Source: Nitrososphaerota archaeon
GTDB lineage: Archaea > Thermoproteota > Nitrososphaeria > Nitrososphaerales > UBA57
Direction of reading: 5' to 3'
DNA length: 30,292 nucleotides
NCBI GenBank assembly: GCA_016180375.1
Contig: JACPBJ010000011.1
Span: forward strand, 1 to 30,292
Positions within the stretch are counted from its first letter, which is position 1, and each line of letters begins with the position of its first letter. Shown in pieces: positions 14,336-23,105 of the stretch. Under the pieces are notes generated by a model. The model was not told the origin of the DNA, searched no databases, and saw only the letters and a program-made list of their open reading frames with translations. A program made the position numbers and the translations under genes.

Positions 14336-14707
14336 CTAGAAGATTCGCATGCCACTCTTAGGAAGAAACTTCAAGAAATCTTTGTCAGCAGTCCAGATAA
14401 TCGCTTTATGCCTTCTTGCAGAAGCCGCAATTAGCGCATCCAATAAATCTGCCCTGATGGGTTTGAAGTTTGCTGCATCATCAGCGTCAGACTTCGTTAG
14501 GGGAACGATTTCAATACCGGTCTTTCTTAGAAAGTTCTCATATCTAACCGGAGATCTTCCTGCAATAGCATAACCCCATATGATCTGAAAATGAGTTATT
14601 ACTGACTCATGAAAGGTGTCATCCCGCGCAAGATGTCTGACAATTTCATCGCGAAGATTCAAGAGACTACGATCGCTAAGCAGAGACGTGTCTAGAAAGA
14701 TTCTCAA
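14336..14707 (-). CDS. vapC: PIN-domain ribonuclease toxin (VapC family)
   Basis: A 123-residue PIN domain, typical of VapC toxins that cut RNA when freed from their antitoxin. Acidic active-site positions are D6 (FLDTSLL), D87/D90 (RADLLDALIAA) and D108 (WTADKDFL). The usual second acidic residue, in the T..EL..G motif, appears to be Q41 in THFQIIWGY, so metal binding and cleavage may be reduced. The gene overlaps the upstream AbrB-type antitoxin gene by 32 nt on the same strand, the normal antitoxin-first order. It might also be a detoxified remnant or act in another regulatory role. Confidence 0.88.
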   Translation of the reverse strand: MRIFLDTSLLSDRSLLNLRDEIVRHLARDDTFHESVITHFQIIWGYAIAGRSPVRYENFLRKTGIEIVPLTKSDADDAANFKPIRADLLDALIAASARRHKAIIWTADKDFLKFLPKSGMRIF

Positions 14708-14945
14708 TTAAAGCAGACTCTGCTTTCTTTATGTGCGGTTTGATTTCTGCTACATCCTTAGCAAACTCTTCAATTACTAGTCTTAGCTCCCCGGATTTCT
14801 CTTTAGCCGCCCTGACCTTCTTAAGTGCAATGCCACCGTCAGTTTCTTCAAATACAACTGCGTCACCAGGCTTTATACCGGCCTTCTCCGCTAATCTCTT
14901 GGGAATTGTTACTTGGAACTTCTTGGTTATCTGGTATACCTTCAC
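14676..14945 (-). CDS. vapB: AbrB/MazE-type antitoxin
   Basis: An 89-residue protein with a SpoVT-AbrB swapped-hairpin DNA-binding domain at residues 1-45: YQITKKFQVTIPKRLAEKAG and IKPGDAVVFEETDGGIALKK. The C-terminal helix (50-85, rich in K and E) should wrap the partner PIN toxin. The start is a GTG at 14945; an inverted repeat and an AT-rich box lie 10-30 nt upstream, in keeping with autoregulation by the toxin-antitoxin complex. Its 3' end overlaps vapC by 32 nt. Confidence 0.88.
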   Translation of the reverse strand: MKVYQITKKFQVTIPKRLAEKAGIKPGDAVVFEETDGGIALKKVRAAKEKSGELRLVIEEFAKDVAEIKPHIKKAESALIENLSRHVSA

Positions 14946-14954
14946 AGTAATACT

Positions 14955-14969
14955 TCCTTACTATAAGGA
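14955..14969 (-). promoter_or_regulatory. Inverted repeat at the antitoxin promoter
   Basis: TCCTTA-CTA-TAAGGA is a perfect 6-bp inverted repeat 10 nt upstream of the vapB GTG. On the minus strand it runs into TTAAATCC, a likely TATA box (about 14965-14973). The overlap suits self-repression by the AbrB-type protein. Confidence 0.55.
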
Positions 14970-15021
14970 TTTAAGGGTTTCATATAACACATAGGTTTCG
15001 TAAGTATAGAATATACTTCAC

Positions 15022-15032
15022 GTTTAAATAAG
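15022..15032 (+). promoter_or_regulatory. Probable TATA box of carAB
   Basis: GTTTAAATAAG is the strongest AT-rich box upstream of carA; transcription would start near 15053, giving a leader of about 15 nt before the TTG at 15069. Confidence 0.5.
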
Positions 15033-15068
15033 ATAAGAAGTTTAGGAAACGAGGGCTTCACGGAAGAA

Positions 15069-16199
15069 TTGACCAAGCACTATGGGACGAGAAACGCAGC
15101 CCTTGTGCTCAAAGATGGCACGACCCTTTTTGGTTCTGGTTTTGGCCATACGACAAGAGTAGTTGGAGAAGTCGTCTTCAACACGGGCATGGTCGGCTAT
15201 ACAGAAGCCCTTACCGACCCTTCCTACAAAGGGCAGATACTTGCTTTCACTTACCCTCTAATTGGGAATTACGGAGTTCCTGACTACGCAAATCTAGATC
15301 AATGGAAACTTCCAAGGTATTTCGAATCAGAGAAGATTCAGGTAACCGGAGCAATCATGCACGAATTATGTGAAAGCCCCAACCACTGGGCATCTGTGAA
15401 GAGCCTTGATGCTTGGCTGCAAGAAGAAAAGGTTCCCGGAATTTTCGGGGTAGATACCAGAAGCCTGACGATAAAACTGAGAGAATATGGAGTAATGATG
15501 GGTGTTCTTGAAGTTTCTTACGATGAAATTGATGTCGATAAATTGAAAGAGGACCTCGACAAATCTCAATCTTATGGAGAATTGAACTTCGTAGAGCAGG
15601 TTTCAGTAAAGAAACCTCAAACCTACGGAGCAGGGAAAGAAACTGTAGTGCTCATGGATTATGGCGTCAAATACGGCATAATCAGAAGGCTGCTTGAAAG
15701 AAACCTTTCCGTAGTCAGAGTTCCTTACGATTATCCAACTGACAAAATTCTTTCGTACAAACCATCTGGAGTATTGGTAAGCAACGGCCCGGGAGATCCA
15801 AAAGCCTGCACTCATACCTTCGAAACTCTGAAAGACCTGATGGAGATGAACATGCCAACTCTCGGAATATGCCTTGGCGTGCAAACTCTGGCACTTGCAG
15901 CTGGAGCAGACACTTACAAGCTGAAATATGGTCACAGAGGGCAGAACAAGCCTTGCACCGATCTTGATGCAGGAAAGAGCTACGTTACGAGCCAGAACCA
16001 TGGCTACGCAGTTGATGCAGATTCGCTCAAGGGCACAGGGTTCAGGACTTGGTTCATCAATGCAGATGATGGAACAGTAGAAGGAATAAGACATGAGAAG
16101 AAATCTGTTCTTGCCGTCCAATTCCACCCTGAAGCCTCGCCAGGTCCATACGATACTGACTACGTCTTCGATATGTTTGCAAAGATGATCAGGAGATAA
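15069..16199 (+). CDS. carA: Carbamoyl-phosphate synthase small (glutaminase) subunit
   Basis: A 376-residue class I glutamine amidotransferase that frees ammonia from glutamine for CarB. The N-terminal CPSase domain is marked by LVLKDGTTLFGSGFG and GEVVFNTGMVGYTEALTDPSY. The catalytic triad is C268 (GICLGVQTLA), H353 and E355 (FHPEASPGP). GHRGQNKP and SQNHGYAVD are further family blocks. The start is a TTG at 15069, giving a normal N-terminus; no in-frame ATG lies near. carB follows after 3 nt with AGGAG near the end of carA, so translation is coupled. Carbamoyl phosphate feeds pyrimidine and arginine synthesis. Confidence 0.97.
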   Translation: MTKHYGTRNAALVLKDGTTLFGSGFGHTTRVVGEVVFNTGMVGYTEALTDPSYKGQILAFTYPLIGNYGVPDYANLDQWKLPRYFESEKIQVTGAIMHELCESPNHWASVKSLDAWLQEEKVPGIFGVDTRSLTIKLREYGVMMGVLEVSYDEIDVDKLKEDLDKSQSYGELNFVEQVSVKKPQTYGAGKETVVLMDYGVKYGIIRRLLERNLSVVRVPYDYPTDKILSYKPSGVLVSNGPGDPKACTHTFETLKDLMEMNMPTLGICLGVQTLALAAGADTYKLKYGHRGQNKPCTDLDAGKSYVTSQNHGYAVDADSLKGTGFRTWFINADDGTVEGIRHEKKSVLAVQFHPEASPGPYDTDYVFDMFAKMIRR

Positions 16200-16202
16200 A
16201 AG

Positions 16203-19200
16203 ATGCCAAAATCTGAAAATCTGAGAAAGGTTCTCGTGCTGGGAAGCGGAGCCATCAAAATTGGCGAAGCAGGCGAGTTTGACTATTCAGGTTCACAATG
16301 CTTGAAGGCTCTGAAAGAAGAGGGGATAGATCCTGTTCTCATCAACCCAAACATAGCAACCATTCAGACAGACCAAAGGTTAGCATCGAAAGTGTACTTC
16401 CTTCCCGTAACTCCTGAGTTTGTGGAGATGGTTATTGCTAAAGAGAAACCAGATGGCATATTATTGGGCTTTGGAGGTCAAACCGCACTAAACTGCGGGG
16501 TTCAATTAGCAAAGCAGGGTATTCTAGAGAATTACTCTGTCAAGGTTCTCGGCACTCCAATCAGAGGGATAGAGGTGACGGAGGACAGAGATCTTTTCAA
16601 GCAGACCATGTCCAAAGCAAGTGTTCCTGTCCCGATAAGCAGGGCGGCATATTCCGTTGAAGAAGCCAGAGAAATCGCGAGCCAGATAGGCTATCCAACG
16701 ATGATCAGAGTTGCTTACACTCTTGGAGGGAGAGGAGGAGGCGTAGCCTACAACGAGTACGAACTTGATGAAATCGCTTTGAGAGGATTGACGAGCAGCA
16801 TGACCCATCAAATCCTCATCGAAGAGTATCTTGGAACATGGAAGCAGGTTGAATATGAAATAATGCGGGACAGGGCAGGCAACAGCATTACCGTTTGCAA
16901 CATGGAAAACGTGCTCAGTATGAGGGTGCATACTGGCGACAATATTGTCATAGCTCCATCGCAGACTCTCAACAACAGGGAATATCATTTGCTTAGAACT
17001 GCTTCGCTTAGAGCTGCGGAGACCTGCGGCATAATCGGCGAATGCAACATACAATTTGCCCTCCATCCTGCTTCTGAAAGATACAATTCTATTGAAATCA
17101 ATGCAAGGCTCTCGCGTTCATCTGCGTTAGCCTCGAAAGCAACTGGCTACCCATTGGCATACATGGCAGCAAAGCTGGCTTTAGGCTATCTTCTCTCAGA
17201 ACTCTTCAACAAGGTTACCGGAGTAACGACTGCTTGCTTCGAACCTTCGTTGGATTATGTAGTCTTGAAGATGCCTCGCTGGGACCTGAAAAAGTTCGAA
17301 AGGGTTTCGAGAAGACTCGGGACGCAGATGAAATCCGTTGGAGAAGTCATGGCAATAGGCAGAAACTTCGAGGAAGTGCTTCAGAAGGCCATAAGGATGA
17401 TTGATATTGGAAAGCATGGATTGGTTGCAAATTCTGCTCAGGAAGAGATTCCAAGCGTAGAAGTTCTCGAAAGCGAATTAACTCATCTGACAGATGAAAT
17501 CATGTTCAGAGTTGCCGAGGCTATCAAAGCAGGGATTCCAATAGAAGATATTGAGAAACTTGCAGTCATTGATAGATGGTTCCTATCCAAGATGGAGAAC
17601 ATCGTTAACACAGAGAAAGAGCTCAGGAAGGCAAAGGAAGTTTCCCCTGAATTAATCGCAAAGGCAAAGAAGTTCGGCTTTTCGGACAAGCAGATAGCGA
17701 ACTGCACCGGCATGGCAGAGAAGGATGTAAGAACCTTAAGAATCAAGAATAATATTACTCCTGCCGTAAAGCAGATAGACACTCTCGGCGCTGAATGGCC
17801 TGCAAAGACCAACTACCTGTACACGACTTATGGCGGAAATACCAACGATGTAAGTTTCGAGAAGACGAAGAAGGCCATAGTGCTAGGCGGCGGCGCTTAC
17901 CACATCGGAAGCTCGGTGGAGTTTGACTGGTGCACAATGAACATGGTATGGGCACTCAAGGAGAAAGGGTTCAAGGAAGTCATCGTAGTAAACTGCAATC
18001 CTGAAACTGTTTCTACAGATTATGACATGAGCGACAGACTATACTTTGAGCAGCTCACTCTTGAAAGGGTTCTTGACATCTACGAGATGGAAAAGCCCGA
18101 GGGTATAGTTACCTGCGTCGGAGGGCAAATTCCAAACAATCTCGCTCCAAAGCTGGCGAAGGCTGGAGTTGCAATCTTGGGCACGAGCCCTGCCAATGTA
18201 GACAGAGCCGAAGATAGATCGAAGTTCTCAAAACTTCTCGATGAACTTGGGATACCTCAGCCAGCATGGAGAGCATTCACATCAATAGAAGACGCGTTCT
18301 CATTTGCCAGTGAAGTTGGATATCCAGTTCTTGTCAGACCTTCGTATGTTTTGAGCGGCGCAGCGATGAGGGTCATCTGGAGCTCGAGTGAGCTGGAGAG
18401 ATTCCTTGAAGTTGCTGCGAAAGTTAGTCCGGAGTATCCTGTAGTGATAAGCAAGTTTGTGCTTGACGCTAAGGAAGCAGAGGTGGATGCTGTATCAGAT
18501 GGCGCAAATGTCTTCATCGGTGCAGTCATCGAGCACATTGAGAAGGCTGGAGTGCATTCAGGAGATGCCGTTATGTCCATACCGCCCCGAAGCCTTGAGC
18601 CGAGCGAAGAAGCACTTATTCTCGATTATGCCAGCAAGATTGCAAGAGCCCTTCAGATTAAGGGACCATTTAACATACAGTTCTTGGTGAAGGATGGAAG
18701 AGTGTACGTAATAGAATGCAACCTGCGTGCATCAAGGTCGATGCCCTTCGTCTCCAAGCTTACAGGGGTGAATCTCATGAACATCGCCGCCAAGGCTATA
18801 ATCGGAGAAGCAATAGAAGAAAGCTATCACAATTACAGAAAGGTTCAGCAGGTAGGAGTAAAGGTGCCTCAGTTCTCCTTCATGCAGCTAACTGGTGCAG
18901 ACCCCAATCTGGGAGTTGAAATGCAATCTACAGGAGAAGTTGCATGCTTCGGCAAGAACTTCAACGATGCTTACATGAAAGCTCTGGTTGCTGCGGGGTA
19001 CCAGATACCGCGCAAGAATGGCAACATTCTGATAACGGTTGGAGGCGAAGACCTTAAGAAGCAGATTTTGCCCATAGTCAGAGAGTTGACAGAACAGGGC
19101 TTCAAGATTTACGCTACCGAGCATACGGCTGACTTTCTGGCTAAGAACGAAGTCAAGACGATAGCGCTGTACAAGATAGGTGAATCTTCAAGGAAGCCAA

Positions 19201-19427
19201 ACCTAGAGGACTATCTGGTTAGAGGGCAGCTCGATCTTATCGTCAATATCCCTCTGAAAGTGCCCTCTGAGAATACTGGGCAAATTATGGAAGATGAATA
19301 CATGATCAGGAGAAAAGCCGTGGAGCTGGGAATTCCCGTTCTAACGACGCTTGAAGGCGCAACTGCGTTCGTCGAAGGACTTTCTTGGCTAAAAGAGAAC
19401 TCGCTTACTATAGAAACTACAGCTTAG
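16203..19427 (+). CDS. carB: Carbamoyl-phosphate synthase large subunit
   Basis: A 1074-residue enzyme that makes carbamoyl phosphate from bicarbonate, ammonia and two ATP. Two homologous halves are visible: the first opens with VLVLGSGAIKIGEAGEFDYS and has the ATP-grasp loop TLGGRGGGVAYN; the second opens with AIVLGGGAYHIGSSVEFDW near residue 560 and has the loop VLSGAAMRV. An oligomerisation part (about 400-550) lies between them, and a C-terminal MGS-like allosteric domain starts near ILITVGGEDLK (about 940). The length equals that of bacterial CarB, so it is a complete single chain, unlike the split form of some methanogens. Its last 11 nt overlap the convergent HAD gene. Confidence 0.98.
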   Translation: MPKSENLRKVLVLGSGAIKIGEAGEFDYSGSQCLKALKEEGIDPVLINPNIATIQTDQRLASKVYFLPVTPEFVEMVIAKEKPDGILLGFGGQTALNCGVQLAKQGILENYSVKVLGTPIRGIEVTEDRDLFKQTMSKASVPVPISRAAYSVEEAREIASQIGYPTMIRVAYTLGGRGGGVAYNEYELDEIALRGLTSSMTHQILIEEYLGTWKQVEYEIMRDRAGNSITVCNMENVLSMRVHTGDNIVIAPSQTLNNREYHLLRTASLRAAETCGIIGECNIQFALHPASERYNSIEINARLSRSSALASKATGYPLAYMAAKLALGYLLSELFNKVTGVTTACFEPSLDYVVLKMPRWDLKKFERVSRRLGTQMKSVGEVMAIGRNFEEVLQKAIRMIDIGKHGLVANSAQEEIPSVEVLESELTHLTDEIMFRVAEAIKAGIPIEDIEKLAVIDRWFLSKMENIVNTEKELRKAKEVSPELIAKAKKFGFSDKQIANCTGMAEKDVRTLRIKNNITPAVKQIDTLGAEWPAKTNYLYTTYGGNTNDVSFEKTKKAIVLGGGAYHIGSSVEFDWCTMNMVWALKEKGFKEVIVVNCNPETVSTDYDMSDRLYFEQLTLERVLDIYEMEKPEGIVTCVGGQIPNNLAPKLAKAGVAILGTSPANVDRAEDRSKFSKLLDELGIPQPAWRAFTSIEDAFSFASEVGYPVLVRPSYVLSGAAMRVIWSSSELERFLEVAAKVSPEYPVVISKFVLDAKEAEVDAVSDGANVFIGAVIEHIEKAGVHSGDAVMSIPPRSLEPSEEALILDYASKIARALQIKGPFNIQFLVKDGRVYVIECNLRASRSMPFVSKLTGVNLMNIAAKAIIGEAIEESYHNYRKVQQVGVKVPQFSFMQLTGADPNLGVEMQSTGEVACFGKNFNDAYMKALVAAGYQIPRKNGNILITVGGEDLKKQILPIVRELTEQGFKIYATEHTADFLAKNEVKTIALYKIGESSRKPNLEDYLVRGQLDLIVNIPLKVPSENTGQIMEDEYMIRRKAVELGIPVLTTLEGATAFVEGLSWLKENSLTIETTA

Positions 19428-20079
19428 TGCTCTTTAGTTTCGGAGTTTCTTCCAACCGCGCAAAATACTCCTTGATGTATGGAATGATGTTCCTCAAATC
19501 CCTATCTTTTATTATATGATCCGCATGCCGCTCTACTATGGTCGCGGCACAGAAAGCAATTTTCAAGCCTGCAATTTCAAAGAGTTTTAGATCATTGGCA
19601 CCATCCACCGTCGAAACGATGTTCTTCTTCTCCTCGCCAAGCCACTTTATTGTGTCCATAAGCACGTATGCTTTGTTCGATGTGACCTTGAGGTTTACAC
19701 CTGATAGCTTGTCATCGGTGAATAGAAGATCGTTTGCAAAAGCATAGTCGACGCCGAGCTCGCCCTTTACCCTCTCCGCCAACAACGATGGCCCTCCAGA
19801 AACTGCCATGGTCTTGAAGCCCATTCTCTTCAATTCTCTGAAGGTTTCAACCGCGCCTTTCATTAATGGCATCTCAGCCGCTAAACTCACGCATTCTTCA
19901 TAGGGAACACCTTTCAGAGCGTCTATTCTCATGAACAGGCCTTGTTCCCAGTTAATCTCTCCTTTGATGCCCTTGATAGTAAGCTCTTCAACCTCTTTCT
20001 CTCTCCCTATAAGCTTCGCGATCTCTGGCATGAATTCGCCATCTACAAGGATTCCTTCAACGTCAAATATGGCTAGCAC
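19417..20079 (-). CDS. HAD-family phosphatase, phosphoserine-phosphatase-like
   Basis: A 220-residue HAD hydrolase. Motif I is FDVEGIL with nucleophile D6 but E8 where most phosphatases have the second aspartate (DxD). Motif II is MAVSGGP, motif III a lysine in KVTSNKAY, and motif IV VDGANDLKLF followed by AGLKIAFCA, which closely resembles SerB (GDGANDL..L..AGLGIAF). A helical cap lies between residues 15 and 85. SerB would release serine from phosphoserine; with E8 and the G-to-V change in motif IV, another phosphate substrate or a weaker activity is possible. It starts with a GTG at 20079 and converges on carB with an 11-nt overlap. Confidence 0.8.
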   Translation of the reverse strand: MLAIFDVEGILVDGEFMPEIAKLIGREKEVEELTIKGIKGEINWEQGLFMRIDALKGVPYEECVSLAAEMPLMKGAVETFRELKRMGFKTMAVSGGPSLLAERVKGELGVDYAFANDLLFTDDKLSGVNLKVTSNKAYVLMDTIKWLGEEKKNIVSTVDGANDLKLFEIAGLKIAFCAATIVERHADHIIKDRDLRNIIPYIKEYFARLEETPKLKSTKL

Positions 20080-20172
20080 TGTTTCAATCTCTCTATTTGT
20101 CTGCCCCGTTCAATATGCAGCATAATAAGCCTCTTTTCAGCCAGATTTATGGATAACGGTCTTATTGTGATA

Positions 20173-21222
20173 TTATTCTTCTTTGACTATTATGCTGGAG
20201 ATTTCTGTGCTCTCTTCAAGAGCTCTGTTAATTGTTATCTCCGCTATGATCTTGTACTGCCTTATCGCTTGGACAAGGTTCCATAATAAAGCGCTCAGTG
20301 AGATTGCAAGTTCCCTACCTTCGGTCTTTGAAACCAGATCAGCAACTTCATTGCACTCTTTTATCGCGTTGTCAGCGGCAAGCAACGCCTTGCTGCCAGC
20401 TCGAATGTCCTTTTTGAAGAACGAGTCCAATGAACTTTCAGCGACAGATTTTGTGAGAGAGATGATAGGAGATATCTTCCTCAGCATGGCAACGTCGATA
20501 TTCTTCTCTATGATGGGAGAGAGCGCATCTATTGCGATACGCTCCGCATTATCAGCAATTTCCTCGAGCGCCTTAGCAACTACTCTATTTCCAACAATGT
20601 TAAGAGGGCTCTCTATACCCACATGCTTCATTATTTCTCTGTCTCTTGCTGCTAGTATCAACTGCCTTACCGTAAGCCGATAGAGCCTGTCAACATCATT
20701 CTCCATGTTGGAAACTTCCTTCAGATACTTGGTCTCTCTTTCTGATATTGCGTGCAAGATTGCATCGAAGATCGCAATGATTATTGCATGTATTCTTCTG
20801 AGAGAGACGTATATTGGAAATTTCATCGGGTCAACGAGGCTCTGGAGTGTAACCCTGTTCAGAGTCTGCTCAACTACTCCAATGCCTATGAGTTTGGAAG
20901 TTGCATTCCTGATTTCCTCGAGCTGCTCCGGTCTTAGAGGTCTCTTTGAAGAGACCTGTATTGTTTCATGCCCGACAATGTACTCTCCAACAATTATCTT
21001 TGCAAGAAGTTCTTTCTCGGCGCATAAATCCGCATTAACTATTGCTACTGATTCTCCCTTTGTCCTCAGACCCAATTGAGGAATTACTCTTAATGATCCA
21101 TCCTGCTCTTCAGATAGCGCCAGGGTGTCGCCTGGCTTTACCCCCACTTCCTTCACCCACTTTATGGGAAGAGAGACGATAAGAGTAGAGTATCCAGCTC
21201 TCTGAGCCTTTCTAATTTCCAA
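20173..21222 (-). CDS. AbrB-PhoU fusion, phosphate uptake regulator
   Basis: A 349-residue protein with an N-terminal SpoVT-AbrB DNA-binding hairpin (EIRKAQRAGYSTLIVSLPIK, VGVKPGDTLALSEEQDGS, residues 2-47) and a long helical PhoU-like region (about 115-340) with PhoU blocks such as NMENDVDRLYRLTVRQ and ALEEIADNAERIA. This AbrB-PhoU fusion is a known archaeal form and is thought to link phosphate status to transcription of uptake genes; DNA binding and PhoU function are family inferences. It may act on the phnDCE operon near 9-11 kb, although it is not adjacent. The start is a TTG at 21222, placed about 20 nt after a good TATA box (CATATAATC), so the transcript would be leaderless. Confidence 0.88.
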   Translation of the reverse strand: MEIRKAQRAGYSTLIVSLPIKWVKEVGVKPGDTLALSEEQDGSLRVIPQLGLRTKGESVAIVNADLCAEKELLAKIIVGEYIVGHETIQVSSKRPLRPEQLEEIRNATSKLIGIGVVEQTLNRVTLQSLVDPMKFPIYVSLRRIHAIIIAIFDAILHAISERETKYLKEVSNMENDVDRLYRLTVRQLILAARDREIMKHVGIESPLNIVGNRVVAKALEEIADNAERIAIDALSPIIEKNIDVAMLRKISPIISLTKSVAESSLDSFFKKDIRAGSKALLAADNAIKECNEVADLVSKTEGRELAISLSALLWNLVQAIRQYKIIAEITINRALEESTEISSIIVKEE

Positions 21223-21237
21223 TTAGTATCATGTCAG

Positions 21238-21247
21238 ATTATATGAA
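21238..21247 (-). promoter_or_regulatory. TATA box of the AbrB-PhoU gene
   Basis: TCATATAATC on the minus strand predicts a start at about 21220, on the TTG start codon. It supports the TTG as the true start. Confidence 0.5.
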
Positions 21248-21261
21248 CTAGACTATAATTC

Positions 21262-21281
21262 TTAGCTCTAATAAGAGCTAA
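21262..21281 (-). terminator. Perfect 8-bp inverted repeat between the methyltransferase and PhoU genes
   Basis: TTAGCTCT-AATA-AGAGCTAA forms a perfect hairpin with a 4-nt loop, 16 nt after the methyltransferase stop codon and about 15 nt upstream of the PhoU-gene TATA box. It could end methyltransferase transcription, or serve as an operator in the PhoU-gene promoter. No long T-run follows, so the operator reading is a real alternative. Confidence 0.45.
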
Positions 21282-21296
21282 ACGGTATGGTTCCAA

Positions 21297-23054
21297 TTAT
21301 GATGCTGAAACTAAGACCTTTGCCATTGATTTCATACTTCTTAATTCCCTAAGATCGCTCAGCTGGTGTGCTATTGCATACCAATCTTCGTCCGAAATTC
21401 TCATAATGTTGATAATCTCACAATCTATGCTGTTTCTGATGCTACGCATTTCATCTCTATGACCTGCTCGCTGAGCTTTGCACAGGTTGTTGAATAATTC
21501 TGCAAGTTTGGTGTTATGTACTTCTTCCACCTTTCTGAAATCAGGTACTAAGAAAGAACGTAAGATGAATGATCTGATGTCAAGCAAGCCTCTTCCCATT
21601 GACGTTTTTGCTTTTAATTCCAGAAGCAGGGCTGCAATTGAGGAGTTCAGATAGGCAAGCAATGGCAATACATATTTGGTATTGTGAGGCTTTATCCCGT
21701 AGAAGTTTGCAGTTGCATAAGCATCAGCATCATTCTTGATGGCAAAGAACCTATTGCGAACGAAAGCAGGTACCAAAATAGGAGACAGCTCCCCTCTTCT
21801 CAAAGAATACCAGATCCTCTTGTGCCTGAATGTTGGTAGCCTATGATACCCAACAACAGATCTTCCTCTCAAATGCCCTCTTTTTATCCGAAGTTTCTTT
21901 CCTTCTCCATATTTGATATAAGTCAGAACCCCATCTTCAAGCCTGCTTTTAGGCTCGTCAGCAAGCAGAATTTTCTCTTTAACATCCTCTCGGGTTAGGT
22001 CGAAAGTCTTGATACTTGCAGGGCTGCTGACCACTGGCTTGAGATACTGCCCTTCAATATTGAAATCCCTTGCTTCTTCATCGCTAAGAATGAAGAAGTC
22101 GTAGGCGCCCTCTTTGAAGGAGTATTCTACATCTGCTAATTCCTGCAAAGGAACCATTTTCTCGTTGTGCAGTAGTTTTTCATATAGAGCGCTTGTACGG
22201 AAGATTACACTCCAATGATCTATTTGCGATAAATCTCCCTGACGCTTGATCACTACTCTTACAGATTCGTCTTCGTAAGAAGTCGATGTTTTCTCAGCAT
22301 GTTTGATGAGCCCTTCAAAATTAGTCTCTTTCTTTATCAGTAAGAATTTGGCATGGTTCTTATCTCTGCTTCTCGCATTTGGGTATCCGGATTTCTTCTG
22401 AAGAATTACTGTAACAGTTTCTACGAGAGCTTCGCTAAAGACATCCCTTCCAGATGCGATTATGCTGTGAATAAGAAAATTCTGCAACAGGAATTTTTGA
22501 AGGTCTCTTCCCCAAACAGAATCAAGCCAAGAGCTTGATAGAATAAAGCCCAGAAAGCCTCCTTCTTTAAGGAACTTCGTGCTATGCGTGATGAAATAGG
22601 CGTAGATGTCAGCCCGTGCATTCATCCTGATTTGTTTCCTATCAAAAGTAAGTGCTGCATCGCGTATCGAAAGTTTGTTTTGCTTACCGCCTATCTCCCT
22701 TTGTTCAATATAGGGGGGATTTCCGATAATTGCATCGAATTTACCTAATTCTGCTTCGAAAAAACTCCCATTCAGAATAGTTGGAGGATTAGTGAATCTG
22801 TTTCTGGCCTTGGTACATGCACCTTCATCAATTTCGGCTCCTGCAATCTGCTTCCTTGCATCATCTGAAGAAGCGCCAAGCTCGAGTAATCTATGATATG
22901 CGCCTTCAAGGAAGATTCCGTCACCAGCTGCAGGGTCAAGAATCCTATCGGTTTTGCTTCTAATTGCGAGTCTAGTAATTAGCCTAACTATCGAAGGAGG
23001 GGTATAGAACTGTCCGAAGAGCCTCTTTTTCAGCTTGGTACTCTGCAAGCGCAT
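21297..23054 (-). CDS. Orphan N6-adenine DNA methyltransferase (Eco57I/TaqI-like)
   Basis: A 585-residue SAM-dependent methyltransferase. The motif X region is GQFYTPPSIVRLITRLA (residues 14-30), motif I is ILDPAAGDGIFLEGAY (38-53) and the catalytic motif IV is DAIIGNPPYIEQ with NPPY at 112-115, which marks adenine N6 methylation. The C-terminal half (about 290-530) should be the target-recognition region. It lacks any visible endonuclease domain and no restriction gene is adjacent, so it is an orphan methyltransferase or a remnant of a type II system. I start it at ATG 23054: the 48-residue upstream extension has no family similarity, and a TATA box lies about 23 nt upstream of this ATG, giving a leaderless transcript. 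Confidence 0.88.
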   Translation of the reverse strand: MRLQSTKLKKRLFGQFYTPPSIVRLITRLAIRSKTDRILDPAAGDGIFLEGAYHRLLELGASSDDARKQIAGAEIDEGACTKARNRFTNPPTILNGSFFEAELGKFDAIIGNPPYIEQREIGGKQNKLSIRDAALTFDRKQIRMNARADIYAYFITHSTKFLKEGGFLGFILSSSWLDSVWGRDLQKFLLQNFLIHSIIASGRDVFSEALVETVTVILQKKSGYPNARSRDKNHAKFLLIKKETNFEGLIKHAEKTSTSYEDESVRVVIKRQGDLSQIDHWSVIFRTSALYEKLLHNEKMVPLQELADVEYSFKEGAYDFFILSDEEARDFNIEGQYLKPVVSSPASIKTFDLTREDVKEKILLADEPKSRLEDGVLTYIKYGEGKKLRIKRGHLRGRSVVGYHRLPTFRHKRIWYSLRRGELSPILVPAFVRNRFFAIKNDADAYATANFYGIKPHNTKYVLPLLAYLNSSIAALLLELKAKTSMGRGLLDIRSFILRSFLVPDFRKVEEVHNTKLAELFNNLCKAQRAGHRDEMRSIRNSIDCEIINIMRISDEDWYAIAHQLSDLRELRSMKSMAKVLVSAS

Positions 23055-23071
23055 ATCCCGTAGACACTCAA

Positions 23072-23080
23072 AGTATAAAG
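23072..23080. promoter_or_regulatory. Shared bidirectional TATA element
   Basis: AGTATAAAG reads as TATAAAG on the plus strand and CTTTATAC on the minus strand. It is about 23 nt from the methyltransferase ATG (23054) and about 28 nt from the ACT-protein ATG (23106), so one element could serve both leaderless genes in the 51-nt gap. Confidence 0.6.
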
Positions 23081-23105
23081 AGCGTACTGTAATCAGGTGA
23101 TAGGG

